A stretch of 64,000 nt of DNA from Pectinatus haikarae (GTDB lineage: Bacteria > Bacillota > Negativicutes > Selenomonadales > Selenomonadaceae). Positions 1-8,919 of this stretch are shown here, piece by piece. Where the stretch lies: contig NZ_WIQM01000016.1 of NCBI RefSeq assembly GCF_015732185.1, positions 398,501 to 462,500 of the forward strand. Direction: 5' to 3'. Within the stretch, counting starts at the first letter, position 1. The number at the start of each line of letters is the position of its first letter. Below the pieces are notes generated by a model. That model saw nothing but the letters and a program-made list of their open reading frames with translations. It ran no database searches and was not told the DNA's origin. Both the position numbers and the translations under genes were made by a program.

Positions 1-50
1 TCTGACTTTGGCTTCAGACGGTTTTGTATAATTATTAATATCAAGAAACA

Positions 51-91
51 CAATAGGACGGGTTCAATTTTTTATTGAACCCGTCCTATTG
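51..91 (-). terminator. Intrinsic terminator of the aldo/keto reductase gene
   Basis: A perfect 17-bp inverted repeat (51-67 with 75-91) encloses a 7-base T-rich loop just beyond the stop codon of the minus-strand reductase. Read on the minus strand the stem is followed by a moderately T-rich stretch, so it most likely ends that transcript. Confidence 0.75.
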
Positions 92-104
92 CTGTCCAAT
101 TAGA

Positions 105-956
105 TCAGTATATAGATTTATCCGGATCAGCGCCCAAAGTGTCCAGTACCTGCGGCAATTCATTAAGAAGCTCCATATCTCCGTCACTGAGTGCAAAGTC
201 AAAGATCAGCGCGTTTTCTTTTATGCGATCAGGTTTTACGGATTTAGGCAGCGGCAGTATCTGTTTTTGCAATGCCCAGCGCAGACATATCTGTGCGATA
301 GATTTACTATATTTTTCACTCATTCTCTGCAGTTCGGGCATCCTGAATATATCACCATGAGCCAAGGGCGACCAGCCTTCAACGACAATATTATTTTTAT
401 GGGCAAATTCAACCGTATCGACATGATTCAATCCCGGGTGCAGCTCTATCTGGTCTACCATGGGCGCGATCCGGCAATGATCAAGCAACGGACGCAGGTG
501 CCGTATCATAAAATTGCTGACACCGACAGCGCGTATATATTTTTCCTGATAAAGTTTTTCAAAGGCTTGCCAAGTTTCCAATATCATTATTTGCCAGTCA
601 TGTTCATGTCCCTTTACTATCGGCCAATGTATAAGATATAAATCAAGATAATCAGTCTGAAGTTTTTTAAGCGATTCATGAAAAGCCTTTAATGTGTTTT
701 CATACCCTTGATCATGATTCCACAGCTTACTTGTGAGAAAAATATCGCTGCGATGCACACCGCTGCCTGCTATTGCTCTACCGACACTTTGTTCATTACC
801 ATAAATAGCTGCAGTGTCAATATGGCGATAGCCGATTTTCAAAGCATCCAATACCGCTTTTTCCGCGGCACTGTCAGGTGTTTTCCAAGTTCCATAACCA
901 ATACAAGGTATCTTAACCCCATTATATAATTCATAACAATCTGTTAATTTCTGCAT
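105..956 (-). CDS. Aldo/keto reductase
   Basis: A 283-residue NAD(P)H-dependent aldo/keto reductase, a cytosolic TIM-barrel enzyme that interconverts aldehydes or ketones and alcohols. The full catalytic tetrad is visible: Asp47 in HIDTA, Tyr52 in AIYGNE, Lys77 in TSKLW and His110 in LIHWP. The GVSNF motif and the LPKSVKPDRIKEN cofactor-binding segment are also present, and the length is normal for the family. The reading frame extends upstream, but the ATG at 956 is preceded by AGAAAGGG at good spacing and is the better start. It is divergent from an AraC-type regulator and lies beside a cyclitol/sugar island, so a sugar, inosose or keto-intermediate substrate is plausible. The exact substrate cannot be read from sequence. 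Confidence 0.9.
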   Translation of the reverse strand: MQKLTDCYELYNGVKIPCIGYGTWKTPDSAAEKAVLDALKIGYRHIDTAAIYGNEQSVGRAIAGSGVHRSDIFLTSKLWNHDQGYENTLKAFHESLKKLQTDYLDLYLIHWPIVKGHEHDWQIMILETWQAFEKLYQEKYIRAVGVSNFMIRHLRPLLDHCRIAPMVDQIELHPGLNHVDTVEFAHKNNIVVEGWSPLAHGDIFRMPELQRMSEKYSKSIAQICLRWALQKQILPLPKSVKPDRIKENALIFDFALSDGDMELLNELPQVLDTLGADPDKSIY

Positions 957-1331
957 GTAAATCGCCCTTTCTCTGCAATGCCCCAGCATATTCTGCCAGA
1001 TAATAATTCCGAAAATCATCACAAGCAGGACAGGATGGATGAGAGTCTATAATTTCAACTCCATTCTTATACCTGTTGTGTATCATATTATAAATATTTT
1101 GATTAATTTTTATCAATATATTTATAATATGATGTTAATACGAGGTGTTAAGTTTGTCAATTTTTTTATGTAAAATGATAATTTTTTGATTGATAAAACC
1201 ATAATTAATTTGTAATATAGTATGCAGAGACATATTTTACGATTGATTATCCGCTTTACCGCACCTGCATGTGCAGATTACGCGACTGCGACAGCCTCTG
1301 AATATAAAAATCATAATCTCAGGGTGATAAA
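957..1331. promoter_or_regulatory. Divergent control region between the aldo/keto reductase and AraC regulator 1
   Basis: This is 375 bp of non-coding, AT-rich DNA between two divergent genes, and both promoters must lie in it. It contains TGATTAATTT at 1100-1109, which matches part of the reverse complement of the 15-bp motif found before iolH and iolE. Other TGATTA-like words follow near 1180-1200. No RNA gene or convincing small reading frame was seen. Confidence 0.4.
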
Positions 1332-2219
1332 ATGACTATACAGTACTACATAAAAAAACCGTTTAAACAAGATTTTGAACAAAACGCAAAATTGCTGTAT
1401 GCCTGCTTTGCCGATGCTGTGCAGACAAGCCTGCCTACAGTCCTCCACTCGCATCATGACCGATTGGAGCTTGTATATATATCTGAAGGACAGGGCCTGC
1501 ATCGCATCGGAAATGGTCTTTATCATACAAAAGCCAATGATCTGCTGATTTTCAATAATAATGTCCTGCACGATGAATGTGCTAATCCCAATACAGGAAT
1601 GAGTATATATACCTGTGCTGTAAAAAACATAAATCTATCAGATATGCGGGAAAATGAAATTATTAGTGATAACTTTGAACCGATTTTGCACTGCTCTGAT
1701 CAGGGAAAAATTATAAAAAACATATTTGAAGGAATGATTGGCCAGCTTGCAAATGACTGCTGCGATGCTGATAACATATGTCAATATTTGCTTAGTGCAT
1801 TGCTGCTGGTAATTACCCGTCAGGTGCCCAAAACAAGAAAAGCCTTTTCACTAAGAGAAAGTGAGTTGGTAATCCGCATAAAACAATATATAGATGACCA
1901 CTATTTGGAAGCACTGACTCTGGACGGTCTGAGTGAAAAACTGAATATGAGCGATTCATATCTGTCACATAAATTTAAAAATTTTACCGGTTTTGCACCA
2001 ATGGAATATATTATCCGAAGACGTATCGGAAAAGCTCAGTCATTGCTTATCAGCACAGATAAGAGTATAACGGCAATAGCGGCGGAAGTGGGTTATGAAA
2101 ATAATAGTTATTTCAATACTCTCTTCAAAAAAATGGTGAGAAAAACACCTCTGGATTACCGGCGTTATTATGTAGGAATAGAACAATATAATAAATTAAA
2201 CCGGTTGTCCAAATTTTAA
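1332..2219 (+). CDS. AraC-family transcriptional regulator 1 (cupin + HTH)
   Basis: A 295-residue regulator. The N-terminal half is a cupin-type sensor domain, recognisable from the LHSHHDRLELVYISEG segment around residues 38-55 and the LHDE strand near 84. The C-terminal ~100 residues hold two helix-turn-helix motifs of the AraC/XylS type (TLDGLSEKLNMSDSYLSHKFK, then SITAIAAEVGYENNSYFNTLFKK). It should bind DNA near sugar-utilisation promoters and respond to a small ligand. It is clearly paralogous to the regulators at 6477 and 8915; all three share the N-terminal pattern ending in LHSH and the motif RRRIGKAQSLL or a close variant. AGGGTG precedes the ATG. Target genes are probably the divergent reductase or the adjacent cassette on the minus strand. 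Confidence 0.88.
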   Translation: MTIQYYIKKPFKQDFEQNAKLLYACFADAVQTSLPTVLHSHHDRLELVYISEGQGLHRIGNGLYHTKANDLLIFNNNVLHDECANPNTGMSIYTCAVKNINLSDMRENEIISDNFEPILHCSDQGKIIKNIFEGMIGQLANDCCDADNICQYLLSALLLVITRQVPKTRKAFSLRESELVIRIKQYIDDHYLEALTLDGLSEKLNMSDSYLSHKFKNFTGFAPMEYIIRRRIGKAQSLLISTDKSITAIAAEVGYENNSYFNTLFKKMVRKTPLDYRRYYVGIEQYNKLNRLSKF

Positions 2220-2229
2220 TGGCTAAATA

Positions 2230-2253
2230 AGGCTGCAGTAAAAACTACAGCCT
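2230..2253. terminator. Hairpin between convergent genes
   Basis: A 10-bp stem with one mismatch and an AAAA loop (AGGCTGCAGT with ACTACAGCCT) lies between the stops of AraC regulator 1 and the minus-strand TIM-barrel gene. Neither strand has a clear T run, so terminator function is only inferred from position. Confidence 0.4.
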
Positions 2254-2265
2254 GTGAACGGAATA

Positions 2266-3207
2266 TTATTTACTGATAGTTTGGTTCAGCGCATCAATAG
2301 ATGAATGAAGTCCTGCTTCCACTGACATTGTCAGATCTTCCATTTCCAAAGAAACAGCATCATTATAGCCCATCATTCTGACAACGGAGAAAAATTCTTT
2401 CCACCACTGCAGATCCTTGCCGCAACCGACAGCCACATAATTCCAGCTTCTGTTTGCCGATTCAGTTACCGGTTTAGACTCGGGCAGGCCGTTAATATCG
2501 CATAGACCTCTTTCTATACGGGCATCCTTGCCGTGCACATGATAAAGAGCTCCTTTCAAAGCCCTCGCTGTGGCTATTGGGTCGGCTCCCATTACTATCA
2601 AATGCGATGGATCAAGATTCATGCCAATTATAGGATCTACCGCATTTCGCAGCTTCCATAATGTTTCTGCATTATATACCAGCTGACAGGGAAATTCTTC
2701 TATAGCAATCTGCTCAATTCCGTTATTTTTACAGTGCTCCGTGAAATTCTTCCACCAGGGAACGGCGATATCTTCCCATTGATAGCGAACTGTTTCCACC
2801 ATATAGTCAGGCCATGAAACTGTTGATGTTATCCAGTTTGGAGTTTTATCTCCAGGAGCACCTGCCGGCAGGCCAGACATCATTACCAGCTTTTTTACCC
2901 CCAGTCTGCCTGCAAGCACGGCAGTAGAATACATACTTTTACTGTAAAAACTGCCTGTTTCTGTCGGCCATAATTGATTACCGGAACAATTCAGGGCAGC
3001 AATACGCATATTGCGGGCGGTCAACTCCTTCTTGTAGGCTTTCAATTTACTGTCATCCGTCAATAGTTCTTCAGTAGGAACATGCCTGCAGCCGCCCCAT
3101 CCGCCGGCAGTCATTTCGACCGCATCGATCCCCATTGATTTTACTTTATCAAGCATTTGTGTAAAGCTCAACTCTCCTAAAACGTCCGTGCATAATGATA
3201 AATACAT
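2266..3207 (-). CDS. Sugar phosphate isomerase/epimerase-type TIM-barrel protein (cassette A)
   Basis: A 313-residue protein of the xylose-isomerase-like TIM-barrel superfamily (IolE / sugar phosphate isomerase/epimerase). Candidate metal or active-site residues sit in EEFPCQ (Glu), LDPSH (Asp, His), HVHGKD (His) and SLEMED (Glu), the usual order in this fold. No export signal is seen, so it should be cytosolic. A GGAGGT ribosome site precedes the start. It follows an MFS transporter and a Gfo/Idh oxidoreductase on the same strand (cassette A). That pairing suggests it isomerises, dehydrates or cleaves the keto product of the oxidoreductase. Relatives include inosose dehydratases, keto-sugar epimerases and 3-keto-glycoside-cleaving enzymes; I cannot choose between them. 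Confidence 0.82.
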   Translation of the reverse strand: MYLSLCTDVLGELSFTQMLDKVKSMGIDAVEMTAGGWGGCRHVPTEELLTDDSKLKAYKKELTARNMRIAALNCSGNQLWPTETGSFYSKSMYSTAVLAGRLGVKKLVMMSGLPAGAPGDKTPNWITSTVSWPDYMVETVRYQWEDIAVPWWKNFTEHCKNNGIEQIAIEEFPCQLVYNAETLWKLRNAVDPIIGMNLDPSHLIVMGADPIATARALKGALYHVHGKDARIERGLCDINGLPESKPVTESANRSWNYVAVGCGKDLQWWKEFFSVVRMMGYNDAVSLEMEDLTMSVEAGLHSSIDALNQTISK

Positions 3208-3432
3208 TTTTTAATACCTCCGTTATTTAAATAATTAATATACTTGTAATATTCTATCGATATTATTTAGTATAGCAAAGCGCCTGATTAAGTGTTAATG
3301 ATATCTTGCTGTTATAAGCATGAATATAGAACAGACACCACAAAGTATTATAAAATATTGCAGAAATGACAACCTGCTGCATTATTTAATTTAAACTGCG
3401 CCTCATAAAGTTTGACAAAATTTCCATAATTG

Positions 3433-4833
3433 TCATCTGTATCTTCCTGACCGAAAAGCCAGTTCTATTTCTTCCAGACTTTTTCCTTTAGTTTCGGGCA
3501 CATAATTTTTTACAAAAAATATTGAAAATAATCCTATTATAACGAAAATTGCAAAAGTAAAAAACAGACCAATAAGATTGAGCAGAATGGGAAAGAATAA
3601 ACCTATCAGAAAATTGACTATCCAGACAAAAAATACACATACTCCCATTCCCAGCCCCCGCAGCTGCAGCGGAAAGAATTCTGCCAGAAGGAGCCAAAAA
3701 ACAGGTGCTATGCACCCCTGCATAAAGGCAAGAAATGTCACGGTAAGTGCAAGAACCACATAAGGTAAATGAGGATCACCAGACATGTATTTGGATACCA
3801 GAGCCAGACAAGCCATTACTGAAGTTGTTCCGGACAGCCCAATTAAAAACATCGGTACACGTTTTACCTTCCCAACCAGAAACATGCCAACGCCAACGGC
3901 TATGACAGCTATAAGACCGTTCAGAGTATTGGCGATCAATGCCGCTTCCGTACTGAACCCGGAAGTCTTTAAAATTTGTGTACCGTAAAACATGATCGTG
4001 TTGACACCAGTAGCCTGTGAAGCTGCTGCCACACCTATCCCAATAAATACTACACGTCTTACCCACGGAGTAGTAAGCTCGCGCCAGGAAATTTTCCTTA
4101 TGTGATTTTCTGTTGCTATGGCATTTTTAATAGATTCCAGTTCACCTACAGCTTCGGCACTGGAACAGCGTATTTTTTTCAAAACACCCAAAGCTTCGGA
4201 AATTTTACCATTATTGATCAACCACCTTGGTGATTCCGGCATTTTCAACATTCCTATGAACAAAAATATCGCTGGCAGAGCAGCTATTATCAGCATGTAT
4301 CGCCATACATGTCCTGTGTCACCAAAATAATGACCTAAAACGGCATTGCAGATAAATGCAGTAAATTGTCCGATGACTATCATCCATTCATTTTGGGTGA
4401 CCATACGCCCGCGTTTTTCAGTCAGAGACATTTCAGCCAAATAGGTTGGCACCGTAACAGAAGCACCGCCTACTGCTATACCAAGAAAAAATCTGCCGAT
4501 GATCATTATTCCGGCATTGCGTGATAAGGTACATCCCACAGTAGCTGCAAAAAAGAGGACCGCCAGATACAGAATAGTTTTTCTCCTGCCGATGTAATCA
4601 GACAGCTGTCCGATTATTACAGACCCCAAAGCGGCACCGAATAATAATCCGGCAACCACAAAACCTTCTGTAGATGGAGTAAGATTCAACTGGTCCGGTG
4701 CTGACATATATGGCAGTGCTCCGTTAATAACTCCGGTATCGTAGCCGAATAACAGTCCGCCGAAAGTGGATATGATCATTATTACCGTCAACGATTTATT
4801 GGCATCAGCATTTAAAGTATTTTTCTCTTGCAT
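3433..4833 (-). CDS. MFS sugar/inositol transporter (cassette A, IolT-like)
   Basis: A 466-residue 12-helix sugar porter of the major facilitator superfamily, which takes up sugars or cyclitols by proton symport across the cytoplasmic membrane. Diagnostic motifs are GLLFGYDTGVINGALP at the first helix, GRRK in loop 2-3, PESPRWL before the central loop and PETKGKSLEEIE at the C-terminus. IolT-type myo-inositol transporters have the same motif set, but xylose and arabinose porters look alike. The ATG at 4833 is preceded by AAAGGGG and is preferred over the upstream extension to 4887. A terminator-like hairpin lies immediately upstream. It is paralogous to the transporter at 10017 and follows a Gfo/Idh oxidoreductase. 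Confidence 0.88.
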   Translation of the reverse strand: MQEKNTLNADANKSLTVIMIISTFGGLLFGYDTGVINGALPYMSAPDQLNLTPSTEGFVVAGLLFGAALGSVIIGQLSDYIGRRKTILYLAVLFFAATVGCTLSRNAGIMIIGRFFLGIAVGGASVTVPTYLAEMSLTEKRGRMVTQNEWMIVIGQFTAFICNAVLGHYFGDTGHVWRYMLIIAALPAIFLFIGMLKMPESPRWLINNGKISEALGVLKKIRCSSAEAVGELESIKNAIATENHIRKISWRELTTPWVRRVVFIGIGVAAASQATGVNTIMFYGTQILKTSGFSTEAALIANTLNGLIAVIAVGVGMFLVGKVKRVPMFLIGLSGTTSVMACLALVSKYMSGDPHLPYVVLALTVTFLAFMQGCIAPVFWLLLAEFFPLQLRGLGMGVCVFFVWIVNFLIGLFFPILLNLIGLFFTFAIFVIIGLFSIFFVKNYVPETKGKSLEEIELAFRSGRYR

Positions 4834-4851
4834 ATCCTGTCCCCTTTCAAT

Positions 4852-4900
4852 ATATAAAAAAAACAGGAGCATCATTGGGAGGATCATCTGATACTCCTGT
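4852..4900 (-). terminator. Intercistronic terminator-like hairpin before the cassette A transporter
   Basis: An inverted repeat (ACAGGAG at 4863-4869 with CTCCTGT at 4894-4900, extended by ATCA/TGAT across one mismatch) is followed on the minus strand by eight T residues. The ribosome site of the MFS gene starts only about 15 bases further on. It probably reduces or conditions transcription from the oxidoreductase gene into the transporter gene. Confidence 0.7.
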
Positions 4901-4987
4901 CAATACAAACACTTTAACCCACGATTAATCTACCTAAAACACTCCATCGTATGCATCGTAATTCCTGAATTTGGCATAAAATTTTAT

Positions 4988-6166
4988 TTATTGAAAATCC
5001 ACCCAGACAGAACCGCTGTCAGCAGAACGAACACAGTTTTGTATCCATTTTACGCCTTCCAGACCGGCGTTTATATCAGGATAAACGAACGTCCTGAGAA
5101 AATTTATATCGTTACGATCCGCAGCCTCAATCGCCCTGGCAAATTTTAGATAAATATTTGCCCAGGACTCGCCCAGACCTTCGGTGTGAAGAGCACCGAA
5201 ACGATCATCAGCTAATCCTTCTTTTTTCAAATACGGCATGCCATGATAAAGTATTTGGTAAGGTTGTCCCTGAATTTGATATAAAAGCCGATTAGGCTGA
5301 AAATCACTGAATTCAATGCTGGCTTTTGAGCCGACTATACGTATAGTTTGAGATTCCATATAACCTGCATCTACCGCCGAAAACCATGCTGTACCTACTG
5401 CACCATTGTCATAGTGCATCAGCATATGAACATTATCTTCAAGCGGAGCCCTGCTTTTTATGAAACTTTGACGGTCACATAACAGCTGTTTTATTTTCAG
5501 ATCAGGCAGCATCAATTGAGACATATAGTAGGTATGCGTGGACAAATCACCTATTACAAAGCTGGGACCGGCAATCTTTGGATCTACGCGCCATTTTTGC
5601 GCTTCACTGTATTTTTCTGCATCCTCGGTTGCAGAAAATCCGTGAGTGTAGCGTAAACTTACAATGCGTATTTCACCCAGTTCACCGTTTTCAATCATTT
5701 TACGGGCCTGAAAAAGCATAGGGTGACCGCTGAATCCGTAAGTAACACCGACTATTTTATTTTTTTGCTCAGCCAGTCTTTTTATTTCTTCTACCTGAGC
5801 AATTTCAAAGAACAGTGGTTTTTCGCAGATAACGTGCATGCCGGCGTTCAGTGAGGCTTTTGTTATTTCATAATGTGTACCGTTTGGGGTGGCTATGGAA
5901 ACCACTTCTGCACCGTCAGGACGTTTGGCTTCTTCTTCAAACATTGTTTGGTAATCGGGATAACAGCGGCTTGGATCGACTCCAAGATTCACACCAAAAT
6001 CTCTGCCCCGTTCAGGATCAATATCAAAAGCTCCGGCAACGAGGCGGAAGGCTGTATTATCACGCAATGCACCTGTCCTGTGTTTATAGCCGACTTGTCC
6101 TGTGCGGCCTCCGCCGATCATTGCCCAACGCAAAGGCCGGGAAATACTTTTTTCACCATTCAGCAT
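4988..6166 (-). CDS. Gfo/Idh/MocA-family oxidoreductase (cassette A)
   Basis: A 392-residue NAD(P)-dependent oxidoreductase. The N-terminal Rossmann domain opens with a GGGRTGQVG nucleotide-binding loop near residue 18 and carries the family signature CEKPL near 124, with the usual lysine that supports catalysis. The C-terminal alpha/beta domain follows. It belongs to the longer subgroup whose members start WAM(I/V)GGG and contain the AGAFDI(N/D)PERGRDFG segment. This subgroup oxidises hydroxyls of cyclitols, sugars or intact glycosides. AAGGAAG precedes the ATG. The protein is a close paralogue of that at 11411, and each is coupled to its own MFS transporter and TIM-barrel enzyme. Substrate not determinable here. 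Confidence 0.88.
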   Translation of the reverse strand: MLNGEKSISRPLRWAMIGGGRTGQVGYKHRTGALRDNTAFRLVAGAFDIDPERGRDFGVNLGVDPSRCYPDYQTMFEEEAKRPDGAEVVSIATPNGTHYEITKASLNAGMHVICEKPLFFEIAQVEEIKRLAEQKNKIVGVTYGFSGHPMLFQARKMIENGELGEIRIVSLRYTHGFSATEDAEKYSEAQKWRVDPKIAGPSFVIGDLSTHTYYMSQLMLPDLKIKQLLCDRQSFIKSRAPLEDNVHMLMHYDNGAVGTAWFSAVDAGYMESQTIRIVGSKASIEFSDFQPNRLLYQIQGQPYQILYHGMPYLKKEGLADDRFGALHTEGLGESWANIYLKFARAIEAADRNDINFLRTFVYPDINAGLEGVKWIQNCVRSADSGSVWVDFQ

Positions 6167-6476
6167 TTTTATTACTTCCTTTCAATAATATGTACTAAAG
6201 CTTAAGCATCATTATATACGAATTTATTTCAGATTAATTTCACTATTCTGCATTTTATTGAAGCTGAATATTTAATCTTATCAGGCTTTTGAAATTGTCG
6301 ATATAATAGATTTTTGCCGATAATTTCATTATGTTGTTCTGTACACATATTTTGAGGCCAACTTACTTCTTTCTGAATGCAGTACAATAATATATTCCGA
6401 AAAATCATTCAAAAAAATTGCTGTTCATGCAGTTAAATGAATGGTATGACAAATATCAACTAAAGGAGTTTTATCG
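6167..6476. promoter_or_regulatory. Divergent control region between cassette A and AraC regulator 2
   Basis: 310 bp of AT-rich spacer separates the minus-strand oxidoreductase from the plus-strand regulator, so it must contain both promoters. GATTAATTTC near 6230 resembles half of the motif shared by the iolH and iolE promoters. No clear -35/-10 pair or RNA gene could be assigned. Confidence 0.35.
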
Positions 6477-7322
6477 ATGTTTACCAAAGGGAAATTTAAT
6501 TCCATTTTCAAAGAAAACACATATCCCGATCTGATATCCGTATATCAGGCCACAGGCAAATACACAGAAATGCCTCGCGCCATGCATTCACACGAAAGCA
6601 CTGTAGAACTGATTCTCATAACCGAGGGCTATGGCATACATATTATTGATGGGAAAAAATATTATACGGAAAAGGGTGATCTTTTAATCTTAAATGCAGG
6701 TGTTTTGCACGATGAATCATCAGCGGGGACAAATCTCTGCATTGCCACCTGTGCCTTGCAAAATTTATCGATCCGTGATTTTGAAACCAATACCCTAACA
6801 GGGAAGAATCAAAATCCTATTTTGAAAACCGATAGGGACTTCTCCGAAGTAAAGAAATTATTTTTTCTGATGTATAATGCTGTAAGCATGAAGGATTATA
6901 GTGCGGAGGAATACTCCAATTATCTTTTAAGGGCATTATTAGTGCTGATATGCGGTATCATCCGAAAAAATCCTGACCATGACTATACCAAGGATGAAAA
7001 TAAGCTGGCGCAGAAAATAAAAAAATATATGGATATACATTATACGGAAAATTTGAAATTGAATATGCTGGCCGGATACATTCATGTCAATACGTATTAT
7101 TTGTCGCATATATTCAAAAAGGTTTATGGACAGTCGCCGATGCAGTATGTTATGCGGCGGCGTATCGGCGAAGCACAGACGCTGCTGATCGATACCCGGA
7201 AAAATATTACGGATATCGCTATGACAGTAGGATACAACAGCCAAAGCTATTTTAACGGAATCTTTGTCAAAATTACCGGTCTGCCGCCCAGAAAATACCG
7301 CATGCTGTATTCAAAAATTTGA
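6477..7322 (+). CDS. AraC-family transcriptional regulator 2
   Basis: A 281-residue AraC/XylS-type regulator. It has an N-terminal cupin sensor (MHSHESTVELILITEG near residues 38-53, LHDE near 82) and a C-terminal double helix-turn-helix (NTYYLSHIFKKVYGQSPMQY, then ITDIAMTVGYNSQSYF). An AAAGGAG ribosome site precedes the ATG. It is divergent from the cassette A oxidoreductase and is therefore the best candidate regulator for the 4988-3433-2266 genes. It is the most diverged of the three AraC-type paralogues here: it lacks the YYxKK N-terminus shared by those at 1332 and 8915. Confidence 0.88.
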   Translation: MFTKGKFNSIFKENTYPDLISVYQATGKYTEMPRAMHSHESTVELILITEGYGIHIIDGKKYYTEKGDLLILNAGVLHDESSAGTNLCIATCALQNLSIRDFETNTLTGKNQNPILKTDRDFSEVKKLFFLMYNAVSMKDYSAEEYSNYLLRALLVLICGIIRKNPDHDYTKDENKLAQKIKKYMDIHYTENLKLNMLAGYIHVNTYYLSHIFKKVYGQSPMQYVMRRRIGEAQTLLIDTRKNITDIAMTVGYNSQSYFNGIFVKITGLPPRKYRMLYSKI

Positions 7323-7370
7323 TTCTTTGCTGACAGGGGAAAAACTGACGGTCCTTAAAATATTGCATAA

Positions 7371-7423
7371 AAAAAGCCCAGGAAAAATTTCCGATTGTTT
7401 TGGTCGAAAATTTTCCCTGGACA
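7371..7423 (-). terminator. Intrinsic terminator downstream of iolG
   Basis: An imperfect ~15-bp stem (CCAGGAAAAATTT with AAATTTTCCCTGG) is followed on the minus strand by GGGC and seven T residues. It is about 185 bases beyond the iolG stop, giving that mRNA a long 3' end. It also separates iolG from the convergent AraC gene. Confidence 0.65.
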
Positions 7424-7440
7424 ATATTAAGGTGATATAA

Positions 7441-7557
7441 ATGGTAGGTAATTTTAAAGAATGCATTGCTGATCAGACTGTCTTTGCATTATTTGCTGCT
7501 GGCTTCTTAGATCGTTCAGTTCAGCGGACAGACAGCTATGGACGCAGCAGATCATAA
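7441..7557 (+). CDS. Possible small protein (38 residues), unrecognised
   Basis: A short frame opens with ATG and ends with TAA, encoding 38 residues beginning MVGNFKECIADQTVFALFAAG. AAGGTGAT lies at good spacing before the ATG, which is the main reason to list it. It lies in the convergent gap between AraC regulator 2 and iolG, opposite the iolG 3' untranslated region. A central hydrophobic patch (TVFALFAAGFL) is too short for a confident membrane segment. No function can be proposed, and it may be chance. Confidence 0.25.
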   Translation: MVGNFKECIADQTVFALFAAGFLDRSVQRTDSYGRSRS

Positions 7558-7607
7558 TCTTCTGCCTGCTGCTCCCTGATGGAATGAAAGTCCGCCGCCG
7601 ACGGAGA

Positions 7608-8624
7608 TCATTTATAAAAATCAGGGCGATCCTTCATTTTGATCGGCAGAATTTTGCCGGGATTTTGCTGTGCCTGTACGCAGACATCAGCTGTCAAAGC
7701 TGCCGCATAGCCATCCCATGAAGTTGGACCGTCGAGTTTCTGTCCCTTGTTGATATTATTGATAAAAGCTTGAATTTCGTAATCATATGCTTTTATGAAT
7801 CGTTGCTTCCAATCCATGAGTATAGGACGATTCAACGCTGCTTTCTGCCGCGTCTGCACAGTGGCCGGTTCGGGCAGATAAGCGATGCCGTCTTCACCGA
7901 CTACTTCGCATTTTATATCATAGCCGTATTTGCAGTTTACAAAAATTTCCACATCGATACGAATGCCTTTCTTTGTCTCCACTAAAACAATTTGCGGGTC
8001 TGCCAAGTGGCTGGAGGCATTACCGGTTTTGCGCGGATATATGACCTGAGCCGATATATACTCATCATCCAAAAGCCAATGCAGTACATCTATTTCATGA
8101 ATCATAGTATCATTTATAGCCATATCTGTAGTGTATTTTTCATCAACGGCAGGATTGCGGTGTGCAGCGTGCAGTATAAGCGGTGCACCGATCTGTCCTT
8201 CATCAATTGTTTTTTTCAGAGCTACATAGCCCTCGTCAAAACGGCGCATAAAACCGACCTGCACCAGATGTTTTTTTTGTTTCATTTCCTCTTCAACTAT
8301 TTCAAGACAGTCATCCGCCGTTGTAGCCAGCGGTTTTTCACAAAACACATATTTCTTCTGTTTTACTGCTTCAAGCACGAATTCTTTATGGGCAGGTCCC
8401 CAACAGGTCACAAGTACAGCGTCTACATCCGCCGATCTGATAAGTTCATGTCCGTCGGCATAAAATTTTGCGTCCAGATGCAAATCTGCGATAATTTTTT
8501 TTGCATTATTCTCGTTTATATCATTTACGGCAACGATTTTCCCGCCTGATAAGGTATTTGTTATTCTCTTAATATGCTCCAAGCCTATTGCGCCGCAGCC
8601 AATAACACCAATTTTTACTGTCAT
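7608..8624 (-). CDS. iolG: Inositol 2-dehydrogenase (IolG-like Gfo/Idh/MocA oxidoreductase)
   Basis: A 338-residue NAD-dependent dehydrogenase expected to oxidise myo-inositol (or scyllo- or chiro-inositol) to an inosose, the first step of inositol breakdown. The start region [18 protein letters not shown] carries the dinucleotide loop GxGxxG and matches the IolG pattern. CEKPLA near residue 97 supplies the conserved lysine. The catalytic segment is D-T-M-I-H-E-I-D-V, with Asp and His in the HEID motif near 172-180. The ATG at 8624 has GGGAGGT six bases upstream and is chosen over the longer frame. The length fits the family. It stands alone on the minus strand, away from iolE and iolH. D-glucose or other cyclitols could also be substrates. 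Confidence 0.8.
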   Translation of the reverse strand: MTVKIGVIGCGAIGLEHIKRITNTLSGGKIVAVNDINENNAKKIIADLHLDAKFYADGHELIRSADVDAVLVTCWGPAHKEFVLEAVKQKKYVFCEKPLATTADDCLEIVEEEMKQKKHLVQVGFMRRFDEGYVALKKTIDEGQIGAPLILHAAHRNPAVDEKYTTDMAINDTMIHEIDVLHWLLDDEYISAQVIYPRKTGNASSHLADPQIVLVETKKGIRIDVEIFVNCKYGYDIKCEVVGEDGIAYLPEPATVQTRQKAALNRPILMDWKQRFIKAYDYEIQAFINNINKGQKLDGPTSWDGYAAALTADVCVQAQQNPGKILPIKMKDRPDFYK

Positions 8625-8856
8625 GATGAAACCTCCCATTATATATTGCCGCACCATATACAGGTCACAGCCATATGTCATAAATTTTGAATAAATAAAT
8701 AGATAAAAGTGATATTTAAAATTATCGCTTTATTATGCCTGTACAGTATTTTCCTTTATTTACAGACCTATTATAATATTATCCGTCGAGGAATACTTTA
8801 TTTTTTCTGCTGAATTAAGAACCTAATATTTGAATTTTTGCAATAAACTTGCAGGA

Positions 8857-8919
8857 ATTTGAAAATAACTAAAATATAAAGGAAATATCAGCTGATATTC
8901 CCCTTATATTTTAGTTATT
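8857..8919 (-). terminator. Long hairpin terminator of AraC regulator 3
   Basis: A 27-bp stem with two mismatches and a GC loop (8864-8890 with 8893-8919) starts at the regulator's stop codon. It is followed on the minus strand by a T-rich stretch. It is unusually long for an intrinsic terminator and may also shield the iolG promoter region to its left. Confidence 0.65.
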
